Shown: one piece after another, positions 1 through 8,619 of the stretch
Layout of the letters: each line of letters starts with the position of its first letter
How positions within the stretch are numbered: position 1 is the first letter of the stretch
Assembly: GCA_965230525.1 (NCBI GenBank)
Contig: OZ246008.1
Location: 2,604,001-2,668,000, forward strand
From: GCA-002733465 sp965230525
Lineage (GTDB): Bacteria; Pseudomonadota; Gammaproteobacteria; Enterobacterales; Kangiellaceae
Length of the DNA stretch: 64,000 bases
Direction of reading: 5' to 3'
Made by a program: the position numbers and the translations under genes
Notes under the pieces: model-generated
The model's database searches: none
The model's input: the letters and a program-made list of their open reading frames with translations, nothing else
Told to the model about the DNA's origin: nothing

Positions 1-482
1 GCACCGGTAGGTGATGTGATCACGCCAATCGCTTTGGGTATTTTGGGAAGTTGGCGTTTTCTGGCTGAGTCAAATAGTCCTTCTTGCTGAAGTTTTTCAA
101 TCAGTTGATTGAGTTGCTGCTGTAATTTGCCAAGACCCGAAGGTTCCATGTAGTCTGCGATTAACTGATAATCACCGCGCGCCTCGTACAGACTTATATT
201 GCCTTTCACCACAACTTTTTCACCTTCTTTGGGGACAAACCCGACACTGCGGTTTTTGAACTTAAACATGGCACACTTGATTTGCGCCTGTTCATCTTTG
301 AGCGAAAAATACCAATGGCCGGAGGTTGCTCTAATAAAGTTGGAAATTTCACCTTCTAACCACTGAGCGCCCACCTCTGATTCAAGCGTTCGTTTTGCCA
401 GTCGATTGAGCTGGCTCACAGATAAAATATTGCGTGAGCCTTGGCCTGTTGGCTTTTGTGGTTTCAAAAAGGGTTGGCGCAT
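1..482 (-). CDS. xseA: Exodeoxyribonuclease VII large subunit, N-terminal part (cut by window edge)
   Basis: The minus strand reads from an ATG at 482 into about 160 codons that run off the left edge. The translation has the XseA N-terminal OB-fold, with the segments SVSQLNRLAKRTLE, WLEGEISNF and GHWYFSLKDE, followed by the start of the conserved central domain (PKAIGVITSPTGA). The protein forms exonuclease VII with XseB and degrades single-stranded DNA. AAGG lies 9 nt upstream of the ATG and supports this start. The gene is divergent from guaB, as in many gammaproteobacteria. The C-terminal part is outside the window, so intactness cannot be judged. Confidence 0.93.
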   Translation of the reverse strand, partial: MRQPFLKPQKPTGQGSRNILSVSQLNRLAKRTLESEVGAQWLEGEISNFIRATSGHWYFSLKDEQAQIKCAMFKFKNRSVGFVPKEGEKVVVKGNISLYEARGDYQLIADYMEPSGLGKLQQQLNQLIEKLQQEGLFDSARKRQLPKIPKAIGVITSPTG

Positions 483-633
483 GACAAACAACCTTATGGT
501 TCGGTGGTGGCCGAAGAGCGCTTGTTGTAGGCTTGAGACAATGTGCTACAAAGCTCAATATTGCTCTCGGCTGAGTATCGCTATTTCAGCAACTCTTAGC
601 TAAAAATGCAATTGAAAAATAGCTAAAAAATAA

Positions 634-663
634 TTGTTACTCCAGTAAAAATATCTGTATAAT
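634..663 (+). promoter_or_regulatory. Sigma-70-type promoter for guaBA
   Basis: TTGTTA at 634-639 and a perfect TATAAT at 658-663 are separated by 18 nt, and the guaB start lies 45 nt beyond the -10 box. It sits in the divergent xseA-guaB spacer. No clear purine-repressor operator was recognised. The call rests on consensus match and position only. Confidence 0.7.
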
Positions 664-708
664 CCCGATTTGGCTGCATCAGCCCTTCTATAAACGGTGA
701 AATTTACA

Positions 709-2175
709 ATGCGAATCACTCAAGAAGCCCTCACATTTGATGATGTTTTACTTCTTCCTGCTCACTCTCAAGTTCTGCCCAATATGGTGGACTTGAGGAC
801 AAAAATAACCCGCGAAATCGATTTAAATATTCCGCTTGTGTCCGCTGCCATGGATACTGTGACTGAGTCACGCCTGGCAATTGCAATAGCGCAAGAGGGT
901 GGAATTGGTTTTATTCATAAGAATATGGATATCGCCACTCAAGCCGCAGAAGTTTTGAAAGTAAAGAAATTTGAAAGCGGCGTGGTGACTGACCCAATTA
1001 CGGTTAGTCCGGAAACAACCATTGGTCAGTTGAAAGAATTAACTTCAACTCACGGAATATCCGGTTTGCCTGTGGTAAAAGACGGCGAGCTATTAGGTAT
1101 CGTCACAAGTCGAGACATTCGTTTCGAAAGCCATCTCGACCAGCCAATTACTAAAGTGATGACGACGAAAGAAAACTTAGTCACTGTCACTGAGTCAGCG
1201 ACCCCGGAAGATGTGTTGTCATTAATGCATCAGCACCGAATTGAAAAAGTGCTAATGGTCGATGATGAATTCCATCTGACTGGAATGTACACCGTCAAGG
1301 ACATTCAAAAAGCTGAGGAAAAACCAAACGCTTGTAAAGATAGTCTCGGACACTTGCGCGTTGGCGCTGCCGTTGGAACAGGTCCAGATACTGAAGATCG
1401 GGTCGCGGCGTTAGTCCAAGCCGGGGTTGATATTATCTTAGTCGATACCTCACACGGTCACTCTCAGGGCGTCTTAGATAAAGTTAAATGGGTCAAAACC
1501 CATTATCCAGAAATTCAAGTTATTGGTGGCAATATTGCTACCGGGCAAGGCGCTAAAGATTTGGTGGCGGCTGGCGCTGATGGGGTTAAAGTTGGAATTG
1601 GTCCGGGCTCTATTTGTACCACGCGAATTGTCACTGGTGTTGGTGTCCCACAAATATCTGCTATCGATAACGTAGCAAAGGCATTGGAAGGTACAGGTGT
1701 ACCATTAATCGCCGATGGTGGTGTTCGCTACTCTGGTGATATGTGTAAAGCGTTGGCAACTGGCGCTTACTCTGTCATGGTTGGCTCTATGTTTGCTGGT
1801 ACTGAAGAAGCACCCGGTGAAGTAGAGTTGTATCAAGGCCGTTCTTATAAATCTTATCGAGGTATGGGCTCCTTAGGGGCAATGGCACAAAAGCATGGTT
1901 CTGGTGATCGCTATTTTCAATCCAATAATGCGGCCGACAAGTTCGTACCAGAAGGGATCGAAGGGCGAGTTGCCTATAAAGGCGCACTTAATGCCATTAT
2001 TCACCAAATGCTCGGTGGACTTCGTTCATCAATGGGCTTAACTGGATGCGCAGATATCGAAACCTATCGACAAAAAACTGAGTTCGTAAAAGTGACTGCG
2101 GCCGGTATGCGTGAAAGTCATGTTCATGATGTGCAAATCACTAAAGAAGCGCCAAACTATCAATCAACTAAATAA
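709..2175 (+). CDS. guaB: Inosine-5'-monophosphate dehydrogenase
   Basis: This enzyme oxidises IMP to XMP with NAD+, the first committed step to GMP. The 488-residue product matches the usual GuaB length. It starts MRITQEALTFDDVLLLPAHS as in E. coli GuaB, has a CBS pair at about residues 90-200, and has the catalytic loop GSICTTRIVTG with Cys303. GGTGA at 696-700 is 8 nt before the ATG at 709. An in-frame GTG at 697 would overlap this Shine-Dalgarno sequence and add four residues absent from the family, so I prefer 709. guaA follows after a hairpin-containing spacer, the usual guaBA order. Confidence 0.97.
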   Translation: MRITQEALTFDDVLLLPAHSQVLPNMVDLRTKITREIDLNIPLVSAAMDTVTESRLAIAIAQEGGIGFIHKNMDIATQAAEVLKVKKFESGVVTDPITVSPETTIGQLKELTSTHGISGLPVVKDGELLGIVTSRDIRFESHLDQPITKVMTTKENLVTVTESATPEDVLSLMHQHRIEKVLMVDDEFHLTGMYTVKDIQKAEEKPNACKDSLGHLRVGAAVGTGPDTEDRVAALVQAGVDIILVDTSHGHSQGVLDKVKWVKTHYPEIQVIGGNIATGQGAKDLVAAGADGVKVGIGPGSICTTRIVTGVGVPQISAIDNVAKALEGTGVPLIADGGVRYSGDMCKALATGAYSVMVGSMFAGTEEAPGEVELYQGRSYKSYRGMGSLGAMAQKHGSGDRYFQSNNAADKFVPEGIEGRVAYKGALNAIIHQMLGGLRSSMGLTGCADIETYRQKTEFVKVTAAGMRESHVHDVQITKEAPNYQSTK

Positions 2176-2203
2176 AGATTGAGTTTGTTTCTTAGATTTC
2201 AAG

Positions 2204-2236
2204 AGGCTCTAACCAGATCCTAGATCGTTAGAGCCT
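2204..2236 (+). terminator. Hairpin between guaB and guaA
   Basis: AGGCTCTAAC (2204-2213) pairs perfectly with GTTAGAGCCT (2227-2236). Inside it, GATC pairs with a second GATC around a CTA loop, with a 2-nt bulge. A T-rich stretch (TTAATTATTTGTTTT) follows. It could be a partial terminator that sets the guaB:guaA ratio, or an RNA-processing or stabilising hairpin, since guaA has no obvious strong promoter in the short remaining spacer. Confidence 0.55.
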
Positions 2237-2306
2237 TAATTATTTGTTTTATATGATTGTTAAGATTGCTTAGCTATTACTTTCTACTTAAAAGGGTATG
2301 CCTATC

Positions 2307-3881
2307 ATGTCAGCTGATATCCATTCGCAAAAGATTTTAATTCTAGATTTCGGTTCTCAATACACCCAACTGATAGCCAGGCGCGTCAGAGAGCTAGGTG
2401 TTTATTGTGAGTTATTTCCGTACGATTTAGCTGATGAAATGATCAAAGATTTTAAACCGGATGGGGTTATCTTATCGGGTGGTCCAGAAAGCGTAATCGG
2501 TGAAAATACTCCCAGAGCGAATGAGCTGGTATTCAACCTAGGCGTACCAGTTCTTGGAGTTTGTTATGGAATGCAAACGATGGCTCATCAATTAGGTGGT
2601 CGAGTAGAATCTTCGGCGAAGCGTGAATTTGGATATGCGAAAGTTCGTCATGCTGCAAAGAGCGAGTTATTTCAAGGGATCGAAGATCATTCAGAAGGCG
2701 GAGTTGGGGTTCTTGATGTTTGGATGAGTCATGGTGATAAAGTCGCGGTACTACCACCGGGTTTTGTCGCCATTGGTGAATCAGACAATGCGCCTCTTGC
2801 GGCAATGGCCAATGAAGAAAAACAATTTTACGGTGTTCAGTTCCATCCCGAAGTGACTCACACCAATCAAGGTGGCCGAATACTTGAACGCTTTGTTGCA
2901 AAAATTTGTGGCTGCGAAAAGCTATGGACCGCAGAAAGTATTATTGAAAATGCCATCAGCGAAATTAAAAAAGCGGTGGGAGACGATGAAGTGGTATTAG
3001 GCTTGTCGGGTGGTGTTGATTCATCGGTAACGGCAATGCTTTTACATCGAGCGATTGGCTCACAGTTAACATGCGTGTTTGTCGATAACGGATTATTGCG
3101 GTTAAATGAAGGCCAACAAGTAATGGATATGTTCCATGCTGATTTTGGTTTGAATGTTATTAAAATCGATGCGGAAGATCAGTTTTTAGATGCACTTGCA
3201 GGCGAAGTGGACCCCGAAGCGAAACGTAAAATCATTGGCCGAGAGTTCGTGAATGTTTTTCAAACCGAATCGGAAAAATTAGTTAACGCCAAATGGCTAG
3301 CACAGGGAACTATTTATCCCGATGTGATTGAGTCGGCAGGCGCTAAAACCGGTAAAGCCCATGTCATTAAGTCTCATCACAATGTTGGTGGTTTGCCTAA
3401 GGATATGAAGCTAAAGTTAGTCGAGCCGCTTAAAGAATTATTTAAAGACGAAGTTAGAAAAATTGGTCTCGAACTTGGCTTACCACACGACATGCTATAC
3501 CGTCACCCGTTTCCAGGCCCTGGCTTAGGAGTTAGAATTTTAGCGGAAGTGAAAAAGGAATATGCTGATTTATTAAGGCTCGCCGATAATATCTTTATCG
3601 AAGAACTGTATAAACATGATCTTTACCACAAAACATCGCAAGCTTTTGCGGTTTTCTTACCGGTTAAATCGGTTGGGGTGATGGGCGACGCTCGAAAGTA
3701 TGATTACGTTGTTGCGTTAAGAGCCGTTGAAACTATTGATTTTATGACCGCTCGTTGGGCGCATCTTCCTTATGAATTCTTAGAGCATGTTTCTAGCCGA
3801 ATTATTAATGAAGTTGATGGCATCTCAAGAGTTACTTACGACATTTCATCGAAGCCACCAGCGACCATTGAGTGGGAATAA
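2307..3881 (+). CDS. guaA: GMP synthase (glutamine-hydrolysing)
   Basis: Converts XMP, ATP and glutamine to GMP. The 524-residue product is close to E. coli GuaA (525). A class I glutamine amidotransferase domain occupies about residues 8-200, with nucleophile Cys86 in VLGVCYGMQ and the HPEVTHT motif. The ATP-pyrophosphatase domain follows with the P-loop LGLSGGVDSS, and then the C-terminal dimerisation domain ending PPATIEWE. An ATG also exists at 2298, but AGGG at 2293-2296 is only 1 nt from it and 10 nt from the ATG at 2307, so 2307 is the likely start. It forms the guaBA unit with the gene upstream. Confidence 0.97.
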   Translation: MSADIHSQKILILDFGSQYTQLIARRVRELGVYCELFPYDLADEMIKDFKPDGVILSGGPESVIGENTPRANELVFNLGVPVLGVCYGMQTMAHQLGGRVESSAKREFGYAKVRHAAKSELFQGIEDHSEGGVGVLDVWMSHGDKVAVLPPGFVAIGESDNAPLAAMANEEKQFYGVQFHPEVTHTNQGGRILERFVAKICGCEKLWTAESIIENAISEIKKAVGDDEVVLGLSGGVDSSVTAMLLHRAIGSQLTCVFVDNGLLRLNEGQQVMDMFHADFGLNVIKIDAEDQFLDALAGEVDPEAKRKIIGREFVNVFQTESEKLVNAKWLAQGTIYPDVIESAGAKTGKAHVIKSHHNVGGLPKDMKLKLVEPLKELFKDEVRKIGLELGLPHDMLYRHPFPGPGLGVRILAEVKKEYADLLRLADNIFIEELYKHDLYHKTSQAFAVFLPVKSVGVMGDARKYDYVVALRAVETIDFMTARWAHLPYEFLEHVSSRIINEVDGISRVTYDISSKPPATIEWE

Positions 3882-3932
3882 TTGGCTTGCTTAGCCTAAC
3901 TAATTGGTCATTTTGAAAGTTTGGTTAAATCA

Positions 3933-4409
3933 ATGACTGACTTTGATAAACACGAAGTTTGGATGAGCAAGGCGTTAGCGCTAGCAGAAAAAGCGCGCCA
4001 ATTGGGGGAAGTTCCGGTTGGTGCTGTACTTATTAAAAATGATCAAATCGTTGGGCAAGGATTTAACCAACCTATTGCGAACCATGATCCCACCGCGCAT
4101 GCTGAAATTATTGCGCTAAGAAACGCCGGACAACACTTATCAAATTATCGGCTTGTTGATACGACGCTTTATGTCACTTTAGAACCTTGCGCCATGTGTG
4201 CAATGGCAATGATACATGCCAGAGTAAAGCGAATTGTTTTTGCCACTAAAGAGCCTAGGACAGGCGCAGCTGGTAGCTTATACCAACTATTACAGCATGC
4301 GGGTCATAATCATCAAGTGGAAGTTATTGAAGGGGTTCTTCAACAACAAAGCTCCACGCTTCTGACTGAGTTTTTTAAAGCAAGGCGGCAAAAAAACAAA
4401 AATGCTTGA
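3933..4409 (+). CDS. tadA: tRNA(adenosine34) deaminase
   Basis: Deaminates A34 to inosine in tRNA-Arg(ACG), an essential wobble modification. The 158-residue cytidine-deaminase-like protein has the zinc and catalytic residues His56 and Glu58 in the HAE motif, and Cys86 and Cys89 in PCAMC. The tail resembles E. coli TadA (TGAAGSLYQLL and FFKARRQ). A TTG at 3921 could add four residues, but the ATG at 3933 fits family length better; neither has a strong Shine-Dalgarno sequence. The 3' end overlaps the next gene by 8 nt, which suggests translational coupling. Confidence 0.95.
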   Translation: MTDFDKHEVWMSKALALAEKARQLGEVPVGAVLIKNDQIVGQGFNQPIANHDPTAHAEIIALRNAGQHLSNYRLVDTTLYVTLEPCAMCAMAMIHARVKRIVFATKEPRTGAAGSLYQLLQHAGHNHQVEVIEGVLQQQSSTLLTEFFKARRQKNKNA

Positions 4410-5004
4410 AGCTGTATTCTCGCTAATTGTCACAACCGCTGCTCTCTTAGGTTCTCCAGGGCCTGCGCCATTATCGTTAGCCGCTGTCAGTGCGAGTTAT
4501 GGAATTAATAGGGCATTACCTTTTTATTTTGGAATTTTACTTGGATTGGCAGCGGCAATTTTAGGTGCTATTTTTGGTGTTGCCTTGCTCATTGAAAGTC
4601 ACCCGAATGCAAAAATTATTTTGCAAATTCTTGCATCGGCTTATCTGATTTATGTCACCATTAAAATCGCGACAGCACCGATTGTTCAAACTGAAAGTCA
4701 ACAGGCTAATTGTCCCAGCTTTATCGACGGATTTATTTTAAACCTATTAAATCCCAAAGCCTACGCCGCTTTTTTTGCCATTTTTAGTCACTTTGTTTTA
4801 CCGATTGAAAGCACACAACTGGGAATTGTAATAACCGCAATTATCTGTTTTTTAGTGGCGGTGGTGGTTGATTTTATTTGGTTGGCTGCAGGACGATTAT
4901 TGGCCAATCATTTCGCGCACCCAGTTAAGGGAAGGGTATTAAGGCTGATATTTGCTGGACTAATTTTAATGATGGTCGTATTGGGTTTTTTGCTCAGTAC
5001 TTGA
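4402..5004 (+). CDS. LysE/RhtB-family amino-acid exporter
   Basis: A 200-residue integral membrane protein with about six hydrophobic segments. The N-terminal GSPGPAPLSL segment corresponds to the LysE/RhtB signature, and NLLNPKAYAAFFAIF is the second family motif. Members export amino acids or derivatives through the inner membrane; the substrate cannot be read from sequence. The ATG lies inside tadA (8-nt overlap), so expression probably depends on translation of tadA. The gene converges with the helicase gene downstream. Confidence 0.85.
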   Translation: MLEAVFSLIVTTAALLGSPGPAPLSLAAVSASYGINRALPFYFGILLGLAAAILGAIFGVALLIESHPNAKIILQILASAYLIYVTIKIATAPIVQTESQQANCPSFIDGFILNLLNPKAYAAFFAIFSHFVLPIESTQLGIVITAIICFLVAVVVDFIWLAAGRLLANHFAHPVKGRVLRLIFAGLILMMVVLGFLLST

Positions 5005-5154
5005 GCATGTGAGGTTTATTTATAGTCAGCCTATCGATGAAGAGAACCCGACAGCACTCTACAAAAGTGCTAGATTGTTCCTTTAATCAAAGGTGGCATT
5101 GTAGTCTGCAACAAGCTTTGTCTGACCCACAACTGTTAGACTTAACGAGCAAAC

Positions 5155-6447
5155 TTACGAAGCATTTTTAGGTTTTGGTTTTCTTCTTCGTTGGGAATTT
5201 TTATTGTCTGGTTTGGCGTTGTTGGTACGACTTCTTTCGCCGGATTTAAACTTTTTCTTTTTGGGTTTCTTTGGCTTAGAAGGTTTTAGATCTAAACGTG
5301 ATGTTGGGACATCATGGTTGGGCTCAAAACCATCAATTAATTTTCTTTCGATTACTTTTTGGATTAGCTTTTCTATCGCTGCGAGCTGTTTAAATTCATC
5401 TGCGCTTACCAGTGAAATGGCTTCACCTACCTTTCCAGCTCGTCCGGTTCGACCTATTCGGTGCACATAATCTTCTGCAACGTTGGGTAGATCAAAGTTA
5501 ACTACGTGCGGCAGCTCTGTGATGTCGATTCCTCTCGCCGCAATATCGGTCGCGACTAATGCTTGGATTTTGTTTGCTTTAAAACTTTCAAGGGCTTTAA
5601 CCCGCGCGCCCTGACTTTTATTGCCATGAATTGCTAAAGACTTAATACCATTTGCGATCAAGTGTTTAGTCAGTCGGTTGGCTCCATGTTTGGTGCGAGT
5701 AAAAATTAAAACTTGTTGCCAATTATTAGAGCCTATCAAATAGCTTAATAAATCCGCTTTGCGTTTTTTATCGACAGGGTGGATTAATTGTTTAATTTTT
5801 TGGACTGTTGTATTTCTTGGAGAAACGGAAATTTCCACTGGCTCGTTGACTAAACCTTTTGCTAAATTTCTGACTTCATCTGAAAAAGTAGCGGAAAACA
5901 AAAGATTTTGGCGTTGTTTTGGTAGTAGAGAAATTATTTTTTTTATATCTCTTATAAACCCCATGTCGAGCATTCGATCGGCTTCATCCAATACCAATAC
6001 TTTTAATTGTTGAAACTTAATTGCATTCTGTTGATAGAGGTCGAGTAAGCGGCCGGGGGTGGCAACGAGAATATCGACGCCTTTACGAAGTCTCATCATT
6101 TGAGGGTTTATTTTGACCCCGCCATAGACAACACTACTGGTGATATTGGTATGTGCTGAGTATTTGGCAACACTTTCCGAAACTTGAATGGCTAGCTCTC
6201 TGGTTGGGGTAAGAATTAAAGCCAGGGTGTGATTTGAATTAGCTGATTTTTCTTTAAGTAAGTTTTGAATTATTGGAAGCGTAAAACCGGCTGTTTTCCC
6301 AGTTCCTGTTTGTGCGGCCGCCATGACGTCTTTCCCAGAAATAATTGCTGGGATTGCTTGTGTTTGGATAGGAGAGGCGGAGGTATAACCTTGCTCGGTT
6401 ACGGCTTTTAAAATTTTGTCGTTTAGTGCTAAGCTTTTAAAGCTCAT
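5155..6447 (-). CDS. rhlE: DEAD-box ATP-dependent RNA helicase, RhlE type
   Basis: A 430-residue RNA helicase with all main motifs: Q motif (SPIQTQAIP), motif I AQTGTGKT, PTRELAIQ, DEAD in VLDEADRMLD, SAT in LFSATF, TDIAARGID and HRIGRTGRAG. The N-terminus MSFKSLALNDKILKAV is very like RhlE. The last 40 or so residues are lysine/arginine-rich and probably bind RNA. Such helicases act in ribosome assembly and mRNA decay. An upstream in-frame ATG at 6459 would add MILS; I chose 6447 by family N-terminus because neither has a clear Shine-Dalgarno sequence. A second DEAD-box subfamily assignment (for example SrmB or DbpA) is less likely. Confidence 0.9.
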   Translation of the reverse strand: MSFKSLALNDKILKAVTEQGYTSASPIQTQAIPAIISGKDVMAAAQTGTGKTAGFTLPIIQNLLKEKSANSNHTLALILTPTRELAIQVSESVAKYSAHTNITSSVVYGGVKINPQMMRLRKGVDILVATPGRLLDLYQQNAIKFQQLKVLVLDEADRMLDMGFIRDIKKIISLLPKQRQNLLFSATFSDEVRNLAKGLVNEPVEISVSPRNTTVQKIKQLIHPVDKKRKADLLSYLIGSNNWQQVLIFTRTKHGANRLTKHLIANGIKSLAIHGNKSQGARVKALESFKANKIQALVATDIAARGIDITELPHVVNFDLPNVAEDYVHRIGRTGRAGKVGEAISLVSADEFKQLAAIEKLIQKVIERKLIDGFEPNHDVPTSRLDLKPSKPKKPKKKKFKSGERSRTNNAKPDNKNSQRRRKPKPKNAS

Positions 6448-6591
6448 GGAAAGTATCATCTAGCAAATTGCGTTGGCGCGTAGCATACCCGAAACATCCT
6501 TGGATAGCTATGTTCAATAGGGTTTACCGATTATTTAAGTGGTAATGGAGTGATTTGAAACACGGTTGGTTTAAAGCTGAGTGACTCAGCT

Positions 6592-8085
6592 CTATTCAAC
6601 GGCCGACTCTTTTGGTTTAGACTTTTTGGCAGGTGTTAGTTCAGCATTTGCGATTTGAGTTTCATTAGGATCTAATTCAATTGAATTATTTGGAGACTCA
6701 ATATTCTCTTCATCTTGCCAAACCAAAACATCGTAGTAACGTCGAATGTTGTCTACATATTTAACTGGTTCACTTCCTCGGGCGTAACCGTACTTGGTTT
6801 TCTTGTACCATTTACTCTTTTGAAGCAAAGGTAAGCGGGATTTTACATCTGCCCATTTATCGGGATTACCACCTTGCTGTTGGGTGATAATTCGGGCGTC
6901 TTCCACATGTCCCCAGCCGACATTATAGCCTGCAAGTGCAAACCATGTTCGATCGGGTTCTTGGATTCTATCCGGCACCTTGGCTAAGACTTTACGCAGA
7001 TAAGAAGCGCCACCCTGAATGCTCTGTTTCGGGTCTAGACGATTGGATATACCCAATTGCTTGGCGGTGCGCAAGGTCAGCATCATCATACCTCGAACAC
7101 CCGTTGGTGATTTTGCTTTGGGGTTCCAGTGAGATTCTTGGTAAGAGACAGCGGCCAGCAACCGCCAATCCAAATCTTCGCCAGCGGATTCAACGAACCA
7201 ATCTTTGTATTGGCCCAATTTCGAGTCAGTTGCTTGATGAAATTGTCTTGCGCCAACATAATCAAACTTTTCCACATGGCCATAGTATTTTTCATCAAGT
7301 CGGGCGATATGACCTTGACTGCGCTGTTGGCCGAAAAACTCAATTGATTTACTAAACAAAGAGTAGTCATCGGTGGGAGCAAACGCCCAAGCGAGGCTCT
7401 GCGGCTCGCCAACGGTAAAGGCGACCGCTAATTCTGGATGAAATCGACGATTCAAACTGAGTTCGGTCGAATCAACAATGGTGTAATCAATGGTCTCATC
7501 TAAAACCATCATTAATAATTCTTCGGCGGTATGTTCGGTGGTCTCAGACCAATGAAGATTTTGGTGAGTTTGCTTTAATTCCAATAAGGCTTGAGAGTAG
7601 GAAGAGTGTGCGACAACCCGTAATTCGCCGTCTAACTGCGAGATGTTTCTTGGCCATTTTTTGCCCTGTTTAAAAACCAACTTGGAGGTAATAGTTTGAT
7701 AGGAAGGGGCAAATCGAAGTTGTTGTTTTCGTGCCGTAGTGACCGTTAGTCCTGCTGCCGCTAAGTCGGCTTCTCCCTTATTAACGGCATTTACGATCTC
7801 TTTTAGATTATCGTTCACTATGTATTCCGCTTTCACTCCCAAAGATGCAGCAAATGCTTCGGCGAGTTCGTATTCCATGCCCGCCGGGCCATCAGCGCTT
7901 TCATAGAAGGTTGTCGGACTGTTACGCGTGATAACTTTTAGAACGCCTCGCTCTTGGATTTGCTCTAACTGGGATAGTTCTGGTTGTTTGCAGCTACTCA
8001 GAGCTGTCAGCGTGCAAATAAGCGTAAGCGATTTTGTTAGTGATTTAGAAAGGTTGCGCAAAAGTCCCGATTTGGCCACTGGCAT
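6592..8085 (-). CDS. mltF: Membrane-bound lytic murein transglycosylase F
   Basis: A 497-residue outer-membrane lipoprotein with an N-terminal solute-binding (SBP_bac_3) regulatory domain (about residues 45-280) and a C-terminal lytic transglycosylase domain. The catalytic Glu317 lies in SYQESHWNPKAKSPTG, and GYNVGWGHV follows. It cleaves peptidoglycan to 1,6-anhydro products. The start at 8085 has GGAG 10 nt upstream and gives a proper lipoprotein signal ending LSSC (Cys32). Longer in-frame starts at 8160 and 8190 would put a proline/arginine-rich stretch before the signal. Divergent from purL; purL and mltF are also neighbours in Pseudomonas. The last 40 residues are acidic, then lysine-rich. 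Confidence 0.93.
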   Translation of the reverse strand: MPVAKSGLLRNLSKSLTKSLTLICTLTALSSCKQPELSQLEQIQERGVLKVITRNSPTTFYESADGPAGMEYELAEAFAASLGVKAEYIVNDNLKEIVNAVNKGEADLAAAGLTVTTARKQQLRFAPSYQTITSKLVFKQGKKWPRNISQLDGELRVVAHSSYSQALLELKQTHQNLHWSETTEHTAEELLMMVLDETIDYTIVDSTELSLNRRFHPELAVAFTVGEPQSLAWAFAPTDDYSLFSKSIEFFGQQRSQGHIARLDEKYYGHVEKFDYVGARQFHQATDSKLGQYKDWFVESAGEDLDWRLLAAVSYQESHWNPKAKSPTGVRGMMMLTLRTAKQLGISNRLDPKQSIQGGASYLRKVLAKVPDRIQEPDRTWFALAGYNVGWGHVEDARIITQQQGGNPDKWADVKSRLPLLQKSKWYKKTKYGYARGSEPVKYVDNIRRYYDVLVWQDEENIESPNNSIELDPNETQIANAELTPAKKSKPKESAVE

Positions 8086-8619
8086 ATGCCCGTCGCTCCA
8101 ACTTGCTCGTTGAGGCCTAGGAGGGCGAGAATTGTATGAAAAGAATAAATAGTTTTTCATAGTTTTTTCGAGGCAACTCCGGTTGCACAATTAAGTTCGG
8201 TCACTCGCAGCTGAGCCCAGAGACTAAGCAGGTTTGTTGTCTACAATTATCCAATTTGTGACTGAACAAGGACTGAACTTGGTTCCAATTAGCAGCGATT
8301 ATCTAATGAATCAAACCTGACTGCAAGCATTTTGCATCGGCTGGGATAGCAGTGCGGCACTATATCTTGTGTTTCAAAGGTGGCTTTATCTTATATATAG
8401 TAGTATCTCAAAAGCTAAAAACTTTAGAATATGGCTTCTAAGTGCCGCTAAATAGGGGGGGGCCCGGGGGGGAAATCAAAGGGCTAATCCTGTGAATAAA
8501 AACAACCTCAATCACTCCACTAAAGTGGCTTTATTTAGGGTGCTTAGGGGTTAATTATTTGAATAAATTAGCGTATCATTGCGCCTTGATTTTCCGCCAT
8601 CCGTTTAGAGCCAAAAACT
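8086..8619. other. mltF-purL divergent spacer with a G/C homopolymer block
   Basis: This non-coding spacer of over 500 nt holds an abrupt run of eight G (8455-8462), three C and seven G (8466-8472), which is strikingly out of character for AT-rich surroundings. Near purL, CCACT and AGTGG form a short hairpin (8516-8527). A weak promoter-like pair TTAATT and TATCAT with 17-nt spacing lies about 40 nt before purL. No coding region was supported. Confidence 0.5.

Noticed and set aside
406..603. 65-residue plus-strand ORF over the xseA start
   Set aside because: It lies antisense to the clear xseA coding sequence, has no Shine-Dalgarno sequence or recognisable motif, and its composition looks random.
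2533..2901. 122-residue minus-strand ORF inside guaA
   Set aside because: Antisense shadow of a strongly conserved guaA region; no start signal or family similarity.
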